From: Halovenus rubra
Lineage (GTDB): Archaea; Halobacteriota; Halobacteria; Halobacteriales; Haloarculaceae
Assembly: GCF_026586665.1 (NCBI RefSeq)
Contig: NZ_JAODIY010000011.1
Span: 1-36,532 of the forward strand
Direction of reading: 5' to 3'
DNA length: 36,532 nucleotides
The notes below the pieces were generated by a model. The model was not told the DNA's origin, did no database searches, and was given only the letters and a program-made list of their open reading frames with translations. Shown piece by piece: positions 30,877-36,532 of this stretch (positions are counted from its first letter, which is position 1; the number at the start of each line of letters is the position of its first letter). The position numbers were made by a program, and so were the translations under genes.

Positions 30877-32826
30877 ATGAGTGGCGTAGATTGGGACGAA
30901 GACGACCCGTTCGAGGAACAACGGGAGAAAATCGAGAACCCCATGAAGCGGTTGTTCCGTGACTACGGGGAACCGTACTGGTGGGCCGGTCTGACTGGCA
31001 TTCTGGCCTCGATATTCGCCCGTGTCCTCGATCTGTTGCCGCCGCTGTTTCTCGCGGTCGCTATCGATGCGATATTCACCGAGGAAGCGAGTTATGCGGA
31101 AGCGTTACCGTTCGGTGGCAACACACTAGAACCGTATATCCCCAACGAGCAAATAGAGCAGTTCTGGTTTACAATCGGCTTGTTGGCAGTTATCTTCATC
31201 TTCGCAGCCGTGTTCCACTGGATTCGGAACTGGGGATTCAATTACTTCGCACAGCACATCCAACATGATGTGCGGACTGATACCTATGATAAGATGCAGG
31301 CGCTGAACATGGACTTTTTCGCCGACAAGCAGACCGGTGAGATGATGTCCATCCTCTCGAACGACGCTAACCGATTGGAGCGATTCCTCAACGACGGGAT
31401 GAACTCATTTTTCCGTCTGTCGGTGATGGTCGTCGGGATTGCCGTACTCTTGTTCGCGTACAACTGGCAACTGGCACTCGTGACGATGGCACCTGTACCG
31501 CTAATTGCCATCTTTACGTTCATCTTTATCAAACTCATCCAGCCAAAGTACGCCGAGGTCCGGTCGATGGTCGGGAAACTCAACAGTCGGCTAGAGAACA
31601 ACCTCGGTGGTATCAAAGTCATCAAGTCAAGCGTCACCGAGAATTACGAGTCTGACCGTGTCAACGAAGTCTCCGATGACTATCTGGGTGCAAACTGGGG
31701 AGCTATCAACATCCGAATCAAGTTCTTCCCGGGCCTGCAATTGCTCTCTGGACTTGGGTTCGTCTTAACCTTTCTCGTCGGTGGGTTGTGGGTGCTTGAA
31801 GGCCCGCCTGGTCCGTTCTCGGGCGAACTCCGTGCCGGAACGTTCGTTGCATTCATCCTCTATAGCCAGCGGTTCATCTGGCCGATGGCGCAGTTCGGGC
31901 AGATTATCAACATGTATCAGCGGGCTCGCGCGTCTTCGGCTCGTATCTTCGGGCTGATGGACGAGCCAGACCGTCTCGAACAGCGCTCCGGTGCTGAGGA
32001 CCTCGACGTGACCGACGGTGCTGTCGAGTACAACGACGTATCTTTCGGATACGACGATGAAGAGACAATTGTTGACGATATCGATGTCACGGTCAACGGT
32101 GGCGAGACACTCGCGCTTGTCGGCCCGACTGGAGCTGGCAAGTCGACGGTTCTCAAGCTTCTGTTGCGGATGTACGACGTTGACAAAGGAGAGATCACTA
32201 TCGACGGACAGGATCTCAAGGATGTCCGACTGCGCTCGATTCGCCAGTCAATCGGCTACGTCAGCCAAGACACCTTCCTGTTCTATGGAACTGTCGAAGA
32301 GAACGTCAAATACGGCACATTCGAGGCTTCTCGCCGAGAGGTTATTGAGGCAGCCAAGATGGCCGAAGCCCATGAGTTCATCAAGAACTTGCCCGACGGT
32401 TACGATACTGAGGTTGGCGAGCGCGGCGTGAAGCTTTCTGGCGGACAGCGCCAACGGCTCTCGATTGCTCGCGCAATCCTCAAAGACCCTGACATCCTCA
32501 TTCTCGATGAGGCGACGAGCGACGTCGATACGGAGACAGAGATGCTCATTCAGCGGTCACTCGACAAACTAACCCAGAATCGCACAACGTTCGCTATTGC
32601 CCACCGCCTTTCAACGATTAAGGATGCCGACCAGATTCTCGTGCTCGAAGGCGGCGAAATTGTCGAACGCGGAACCCACGGGGAACTGCTGGACAATGGC
32701 GGGCTGTATGCCCACCTCTGGGGAGTTCAGGCCGGCGAAATTGACGAACTCCCTGACGAGTTCATTGAGCGTGCACAGCGTCGACAAGCCCGTATCGAAG
32801 CCGAATCTGACGACGACGACGACTGA
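30877..32826 (+). CDS. ABC exporter with fused membrane and ATPase domains (MsbA-like)
   Basis: The 649-residue half-transporter probably works as a homodimer. Membrane-spanning residues occupy about 25-340, with helices in GILASIFARVLDLLPPLFLAVAI, FWFTIGLLAVIFIFAAVFHW, FRLSVMVVGIAVLLFAY, LALVTMAPVPLIAIFTFIFI and LQLLSGLGFVLTFLVGGLWVL. The coupling segment AQHIQHDVRTDTYDKMQALNMDFFADKQTGEMMS is characteristic. The ATPase domain has Walker A GPTGAGKST, signature LSGGQRQRLSIARAI, Walker B DILILDEATS, D-loop SDVD and switch AHRLST. The substrate (lipid, drug or peptide) cannot be read. The acidic C-terminal tail is haloarchaeal. It lies 62 bp before cofE, but the two need not be an operon. Confidence 0.96.
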   Translation: MSGVDWDEDDPFEEQREKIENPMKRLFRDYGEPYWWAGLTGILASIFARVLDLLPPLFLAVAIDAIFTEEASYAEALPFGGNTLEPYIPNEQIEQFWFTIGLLAVIFIFAAVFHWIRNWGFNYFAQHIQHDVRTDTYDKMQALNMDFFADKQTGEMMSILSNDANRLERFLNDGMNSFFRLSVMVVGIAVLLFAYNWQLALVTMAPVPLIAIFTFIFIKLIQPKYAEVRSMVGKLNSRLENNLGGIKVIKSSVTENYESDRVNEVSDDYLGANWGAINIRIKFFPGLQLLSGLGFVLTFLVGGLWVLEGPPGPFSGELRAGTFVAFILYSQRFIWPMAQFGQIINMYQRARASSARIFGLMDEPDRLEQRSGAEDLDVTDGAVEYNDVSFGYDDEETIVDDIDVTVNGGETLALVGPTGAGKSTVLKLLLRMYDVDKGEITIDGQDLKDVRLRSIRQSIGYVSQDTFLFYGTVEENVKYGTFEASRREVIEAAKMAEAHEFIKNLPDGYDTEVGERGVKLSGGQRQRLSIARAILKDPDILILDEATSDVDTETEMLIQRSLDKLTQNRTTFAIAHRLSTIKDADQILVLEGGEIVERGTHGELLDNGGLYAHLWGVQAGEIDELPDEFIERAQRRQARIEAESDDDDD

Positions 32827-32888
32827 CGGTACCGGCGGGTCCCGACCCGACCAATCACCTTTTGAGAGACGCTCCCTCAACGTGAGAC

Positions 32889-33644
32889 ATGAATGTCTTC
32901 GCTGTCGAGGGGCTACCAGAAATCAGGCCGGGCGACGACATCGCCGCGCTCATTGAACAGCAGGTTGATATCGAACCCGACGATGTCGTCTGCGTTGCGA
33001 GCACCATCGTCTCGAAAGCCGAAAGAAGACAAGCCGACCACGCGGACTTTCCTGCCGGGGAGCGGGCAAAGCAGATTGCTGCCAACATTGGCGAAATTGC
33101 CGGCGAAAAGAAAGACCCGCGGTTCGCACAGGCAGTACTTGAAGAGAGCGAAGAACTACTGCTCGAAGCACCGATGATGCTCGCTGTTACCCGATTCGGT
33201 CATATCACCGTAAACGCCGGTATCGACCGGTCGAACGTCCCTGACGCGGAGTTACTGCTGTTGCCTGAGGACCCCACCGCAAGTGCCAAACGCATCCATA
33301 ACGAGCTTGATGTGCCCGTCGTTGTGACGGATACCTCCGGTCGACCGTTCCGACACGGCCAGCGCGGCGTCGCGCTGGGCTGGGCCGGACTTCCTGCTGC
33401 CCGTGACTGGCGAGGAACGCTCGACCGCGACGGCCGAGAAATGGACGTCACTGTGCAGGCTGTCGTCGACGAACTCGCCGCAGCGTCTAATCTTATTACT
33501 GGCGAAGGTGCTGGTGGAACACCGGTGGCGGTGGTCAGAGACTGGGAGTTCGGTGATTTCGACGGTAGTGATGCGTTGTTCCGTGAGGAAGAAGACGACC
33601 TCATCAGACCTGCACTCAAGGAGTGGTCCAATGCTCGGAATTGA
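32889..33644 (+). CDS. cofE: Coenzyme F420-0:L-glutamate ligase
   Basis: The 251-residue enzyme adds L-glutamates to F420-0, the last step of coenzyme F420 synthesis, with GTP. The N-terminal GLPEIRPGDDIAALI followed by DDVVCVASTIVSKAERR and the central VTDTSGRPFRHGQRGVALGWAGLPAARDWRG (about residues 140-171) match the CofE family, including the metal- and GTP-binding residues around it. The C-terminal VQAVVDELAAASNLITGEGAGGTPVAVVRDWEF is also conserved. Length is normal. The gene overlaps the Mer-like gene by 14 bp, placing cofactor synthesis and a cofactor-dependent enzyme in one transcript. Confidence 0.95.
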   Translation: MNVFAVEGLPEIRPGDDIAALIEQQVDIEPDDVVCVASTIVSKAERRQADHADFPAGERAKQIAANIGEIAGEKKDPRFAQAVLEESEELLLEAPMMLAVTRFGHITVNAGIDRSNVPDAELLLLPEDPTASAKRIHNELDVPVVVTDTSGRPFRHGQRGVALGWAGLPAARDWRGTLDRDGREMDVTVQAVVDELAAASNLITGEGAGGTPVAVVRDWEFGDFDGSDALFREEEDDLIRPALKEWSNARN

Positions 33645-34614
33645 ACTGACACCCGAAAAGCCGGTCCCTCAACTCGTTGAGCACGCAACACATGCTGCTG
33701 ACAGCGGCTTTGAGGCTGTCTTTTGCAGTCACCATTACAACAACCGCGACGAGTTTACTGCACTCGCGGCGATTGCACAGGCGACTGCCGATATCCGTCT
33801 TGGCCCGGGAATCACAAACCCATACGAGGCACACCCGGTTACACTCGCCTCGCGGATGGCGACGCTAGACGAACTCGCTGATGGTCGTGGTGTGTTTGGT
33901 ATCGGTGCGGGCGACCCGTCGACGTTAGGCAACCTCGGCTTTGACCACGATGATGCACTTCGTCGAGTTCTTGAAACGATGCAGGTGAGTCGTCGCCTCT
34001 GGGACGGCGAACGCATCGACCAAGACGGAACCTTCGAAGCGACCGATGCAGGGTTGAATTACGAGGCTGGCGAGATACCGGTCTACGTCGGCGCACAAGG
34101 ACCACATATGACCAGAATGGCTGCAAAGTATGCAGACGGCGTCCTCTTTAATGGTTCACATCCTCGTGATATTGAGTGGGCCGCCCAACGTGTGTCTGAG
34201 GGGCGACAACAACGTGATGACAAAACAGGGTCAACGACGTTCGACTTTGTGGCTTATGCCAGTGTCAGCGTCGCGGCCGACAGGGTGGCCGCGCGGGAGA
34301 GTGCGCGACCACCTGTCGCGTTTATCGCTGCCGGTGCGCCGCCGCCTGTCCGCTCGCGTCACGGTATCAACGATGCGGCCGCAAACGACATACAGGAGGC
34401 AATTTCGGCAGGTGAATTTACAGCGGCGTTCGATGCTGTAACCGAGCAGATGATTGATGCTTTCTGTGTTGCAGGGACACCTAAGGAAGTGACAGACAGG
34501 TTGAACAGGCTGGGAGAAACAGCCGACGGCGTCGTCATTGGGTCGCCAATCGGTCCCGATATCGAGAAAGCAATTACTCTTCTGGATGCTTCGAACCTAT
34601 CTGTCCGGGAGTAA
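33631..34614 (+). CDS. mer: F420-dependent methylene-H4MPT reductase-like protein (Mer, luciferase-like fold)
   Basis: The 327-residue product is a luciferase-like F420-dependent oxidoreductase. MLGIELTPEKPVPQLVEHATHAADSGFEAVFCSHHY begins the TIM barrel. GPGITNPYEAHPVTLASRMATLDEL and the F420-binding GVFGIGAGDPSTLGNLGFD match the Mer group. The family reduces 5,10-methylene-tetrahydromethanopterin (or -folate in haloarchaea) with F420H2; in haloarchaea the physiological role is inferred, not shown. The ATG at 33631 was chosen over a longer frame from 33403, which only overlaps cofE. It overlaps cofE by 14 bp, and its 3' end overlaps a convergent gene by 41 bp. Confidence 0.9.
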   Translation: MLGIELTPEKPVPQLVEHATHAADSGFEAVFCSHHYNNRDEFTALAAIAQATADIRLGPGITNPYEAHPVTLASRMATLDELADGRGVFGIGAGDPSTLGNLGFDHDDALRRVLETMQVSRRLWDGERIDQDGTFEATDAGLNYEAGEIPVYVGAQGPHMTRMAAKYADGVLFNGSHPRDIEWAAQRVSEGRQQRDDKTGSTTFDFVAYASVSVAADRVAARESARPPVAFIAAGAPPPVRSRHGINDAAANDIQEAISAGEFTAAFDAVTEQMIDAFCVAGTPKEVTDRLNRLGETADGVVIGSPIGPDIEKAITLLDASNLSVRE

Positions 34615-34786
34615 CGAGGTCGAGACCGGCACCGAGGGTCAGATAGCCGAGTGCAATCGACGGAAGCACCACAAACATAGCACCGAACAGGACCAACACT
34701 CCTTCGGCTGGCCCCTGGGTCGCAACGTCGGCAAACTGTCCGGGCATTTTGGTGATGCTGTTAATCAGCTTCGTAGCTGGGTTCAT
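34574..34786 (-). CDS. Small membrane protein of unknown function
   Basis: The 70-residue protein starts MNPATKLINSITKMPGQFADVATQGPAEGVL and has one or two hydrophobic helices (VLVLFGAMFVVLPSIALGYLTLGAGL). I have seen this type only in haloarchaea and do not know its role. The upstream in-frame start would add 17 residues without family character. The 3' end overlaps the Mer-like gene by 41 bp on the opposite strand, so antisense interaction of the transcripts is possible. Confidence 0.65.
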   Translation of the reverse strand: MNPATKLINSITKMPGQFADVATQGPAEGVLVLFGAMFVVLPSIALGYLTLGAGLDLVTPGQIGSKHPEE

Positions 34787-34875
34787 GCTCGGATGTTTGG
34801 ATGGATAGTATTTGTTGGTTCTGGTACTCCGGGCCAACCAGCATTGCTAAGGGACCGGAGCACCGACTCGACGGT

Positions 34876-35073
34876 ATGGAAGAGACCTCACTCGACACGT
34901 TCGTGGAGTCACACAGTGAGGACGACACGCACAGCGCAACCACTGTCGAGTCCGCGACACCAACCGCGAGGTGGGCGAACGACGGACAGCACTGCCAGAA
35001 GTGTGACAGCCCGACACAGCGGCTGTGGAACGATGATGGCACGTTCGTTTGCTCTCAGTGCAAGAGCTGGTGA
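34876..35073 (+). CDS. Small zinc-ribbon protein, DUF7573-like
   Basis: The 65-residue protein begins MEETSLDTFVESHSEDDTH. A Ser/Thr/Ala-rich acidic linker is followed by a zinc ribbon: HCQKCDSPTQRLWNDDGTFVCSQCKSW, with C-x-x-C ... C-x-x-C pairs. The WNDDGTFVCSQCK wording recalls the haloarchaeal DUF7573 family, whose function is unknown. The longer frame from 34801 adds 25 residues of poor character, so I use the ATG at 34876. It is upstream of the RNase P component gene and may be transcribed with it. Confidence 0.75.
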   Translation: MEETSLDTFVESHSEDDTHSATTVESATPTARWANDGQHCQKCDSPTQRLWNDDGTFVCSQCKSW

Positions 35074-35150
35074 GTTTCCGTATGAGCAGTTCGGATGTAT
35101 ATAGCGAGAGAGCGGAAGCTATACGTGTGAAACCGGGTGATAGATAACCA

Positions 35151-35426
35151 GTGAGCATTGCGGTTGAGCGAATCGAGCGGTTACAGGAACTGGCACGCAA
35201 AGCAGTTCAGGAGGGAAACAAAGCGCGTGCACAGCGGTACGTCCGGAGAGCAAAGCGTATTGCAGAGCGCAACCGGCTCAGACTTCCGCGTGAGTTTATC
35301 CGTTTCACCTGTGACCGGTGCGAGACGTACCTTATCCCGGGAACGAACGCACGCGTTCGGCTACAGGACGGTCACGTTGTCAGTACCTGTGACTGTGGGG
35401 AACAGCACCGTCATCCATACAAGTAA
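35151..35426 (+). CDS. rnp4: Ribonuclease P protein component 4 (Rpr2/RPP21)
   Basis: The 91-residue protein is the archaeal RNase P subunit Rpp21/Rpr2, which helps the RNase P RNA process the 5' ends of tRNA precursors. The N-terminal helices (VERIERLQELARKAVQEGNKARAQRYVRRAKRIAERN) bind Rpp29. The C-terminal zinc ribbon CDRCETYLIPGTNARVR ... VVSTCDCGEQHRHPYK supplies the zinc cysteines. Translation starts with GTG at 35151. It is followed by the CRM-domain gene at 62 bp, a common archaeal neighbourhood of RNA-processing genes. Confidence 0.93.
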   Translation: MSIAVERIERLQELARKAVQEGNKARAQRYVRRAKRIAERNRLRLPREFIRFTCDRCETYLIPGTNARVRLQDGHVVSTCDCGEQHRHPYK

Positions 35427-35487
35427 CGCGGGCTGTGACCGGACTTTGCCCAACTATAAGGGGATATAGATGAAAACAGGGGTAACG

Positions 35488-35736
35488 ATGAGTTCTGACG
35501 AGCTTCGAGAGAAGATGCATTCGCTTGATGCAACGCTTCGGGTCGGCAAGAACGGTATCGAGTCCGTCGCCGAAGAACTAGAGACACAGCTTGATGACCG
35601 ACGGTTCGTGAAAGTGAAGTTCCATCGTGCCTCGCGAGCAGGAACCGATACCGAGGAGTTGGCCCAGAAGCTGGCTGACCGTGTCGGTGCGAGCGGTATC
35701 GAGACACGCGGGCATACGGCAGTGATTGCACGATGA
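35488..35736 (+). CDS. CRM/YhbY-family RNA-binding protein
   Basis: The 82-residue protein is a single CRM domain, the YhbY type that associates with pre-50S ribosomal particles in bacteria and probably with archaeal RNA processing. LDATLRVGKNGIESVAEELETQL holds the conserved GKNG loop (G-x-x-G), and the KVKFHRASRAGTDTEELAQKLADRVGASGIETRGHTAVIAR half completes the fold. I prefer the ATG at 35488, which gives MSSDELREKM, over one at 35470. Its TGA overlaps the next gene's ATG (ATGA), so the pair is translationally coupled. Confidence 0.9.
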   Translation: MSSDELREKMHSLDATLRVGKNGIESVAEELETQLDDRRFVKVKFHRASRAGTDTEELAQKLADRVGASGIETRGHTAVIAR

Positions 35737-36532
35737 GGAGCCTGACTGCCTTCGCCGATGTAGTGGGGGCCGTCATGCCGGTAGCAGACATCCTCAACAA
35801 GTTAAACATTCCATGGTCACGGACCCTCGCGCGAGTGATTGTCTTCGTGGCTGTTCTCGTTGGCGTCTATCATGTCGGCCAAAAGGTCCTCAGTCCGATG
35901 GCTGGCAGGATGATGGATGCCAAGAACCTCGACGCCCATGCACAGCGGCCACTACAGAAAGTTCTGAGCTTTGGCATTCTTTTTGCCGCGCTTTCGATGG
36001 CGTTTGGGCTGGCCAGGTTTGGGAACTTTCTTGAGTTACTGGCAACGATTGCTGCGGCAGCGACGCTTGCTATTGGCTTTGCGCTTCAGAATGTCATTCA
36101 GAACTTCGTCTCGGGAATCTTTATCTACGCAGACCGTCCATTCCGCCTCGGTGACTGGATTGAATGGAATGGTCATGCCGGTGTCGTCGAAGATATCAGC
36201 CTCCGGGTGACACGGGTCCGGACGTTCGACAATGAGTTGCTGACGGTCCCGAACGCCGAACTCACTGGCGGCGTTATCAAGAACCCGGTCGCAAACGACG
36301 AACTCCGTCTCAAAGTCGACTTTGGCATCGGATACGAGGATGATATCGACACAGCGGCCGAAATTATTGTCGAAGAAGCCCAAGACCACGATGACATCCT
36401 TGTTGACCCCGCCCCGTCAGTCCGACTGGTCGAACTCGGGAACTCCGATGTTGGCCTCCAATCGCGTATCTGGGTCTCGAACCCGAGTCGCGCAGATTTT
36501 GTCAAGGTTCGCGGCGAGTACGTCCAGGCTGT
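35733..36532 (+). CDS. MscS-family mechanosensitive ion channel, 3' end cut by the window
   Basis: The gene starts at the ATG overlapping the CRM gene's stop and stays open for 266 codons to the window edge. The N-terminal helices (VVGAVMPVADIL and TLARVIVFVAVLVGVYHVG) precede the pore segment LLATIAAAATLAIGFALQNVIQNFVSG, the Ala/Gly-rich third helix of MscS. The beta domain follows (YADRPFRLGDWIEWNGHAGVVEDISLRVTRVRTFDNELLTVPNAELTGGVIKN), with the PFRLGDWIE and VPN signatures. It is a tension-gated channel that protects against hypo-osmotic shock, relevant to a halophile. The C-terminal part lies outside the window. Confidence 0.93.
   Translation, partial: MRSLTAFADVVGAVMPVADILNKLNIPWSRTLARVIVFVAVLVGVYHVGQKVLSPMAGRMMDAKNLDAHAQRPLQKVLSFGILFAALSMAFGLARFGNFLELLATIAAAATLAIGFALQNVIQNFVSGIFIYADRPFRLGDWIEWNGHAGVVEDISLRVTRVRTFDNELLTVPNAELTGGVIKNPVANDELRLKVDFGIGYEDDIDTAAEIIVEEAQDHDDILVDPAPSVRLVELGNSDVGLQSRIWVSNPSRADFVKVRGEYVQA

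Noticed and set aside
33403-33630. A 228-bp N-terminal extension of the Mer-like gene
   Set aside because: It lies inside cofE, in a different frame, and has no Mer-family character. The ATG at 33631 gives the normal length.
1-36532. CRISPR arrays
   Set aside because: No regularly spaced direct repeats of 25-40 bp with unique spacers were seen, and no Cas-like proteins.

Overview
The window is chromosomal DNA of a haloarchaeon (class Halobacteria). The evidence is acidic proteins, Tat-type lipoproteins with RR and lipobox signals, a tRNA-Trp with a long box C/D-like intron, F420-linked genes (cofE and a Mer-like reductase), archaeal RNase P component 4, UbiA, and several small families I know only from haloarchaea. 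By eye the base composition is moderate for this class, with AT-rich gaps, so a Haloquadratum/Halonotius-like relative is possible. I cannot fix the genus.

Layout. 1-4.4 kb: a G-rich tract at the window edge, a UspA-like gene, a phosphotransferase, a broken IS6-type insertion sequence and intron-containing tRNA-Trp(CCA). 4.4-10.8 kb: ordinary genes (Tat lipoprotein, HTH regulator with a membrane partner, a membrane protein, guaB, a GNAT acetyltransferase, a UbiA prenyltransferase). 10.95-15.35 kb: a 4.4-kb integrated element bounded by a 21-bp repeat of the tRNA-Lys 3' end. It carries an integrase with an in-frame stop, a hypothetical gene with an in-frame amber codon, a frameshifted PH-like gene, a Tat lipoprotein and a DUF2085 membrane protein. 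The intact tRNA-Lys(CTT) is at its right end.

15.5-29.1 kb: the most unusual part. Two paralogous export-type modules, each with a lipoprotein, a large exported Ig-like/CARDB-like protein with a C-terminal anchor, a LolD/MacB-type ATPase and an FtsX/MacB-type permease, lie in opposite orientations. They flank a TrkA-N/DHH phosphoesterase gene and a PRC-barrel gene. A decayed copy of the first ~110 bp of the DHH gene lies 6.57 kb upstream, on the far side of module 1. Module 1 plus a stretch of AT-rich DNA is therefore bracketed by a direct repeat. That stretch contains repeated TGTTAACA palindromes.

29.2-36.5 kb: housekeeping genes, namely a YdjM-like hydrolase, a peroxidase-related enzyme, an ABC exporter, overlapping cofE and mer, two small haloarchaeal proteins, RNase P component 4, a CRM/YhbY RNA-binding protein, and a mechanosensitive channel that runs off the window end.

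Many genes have a TATA-like element 24-34 bp before the chosen start, which fits the leaderless transcripts usual in haloarchaea and was used to choose several starts. Operon overlaps of the ATGA/GTGA type occur in module 1, in module 2, in the element and at the MscS gene.
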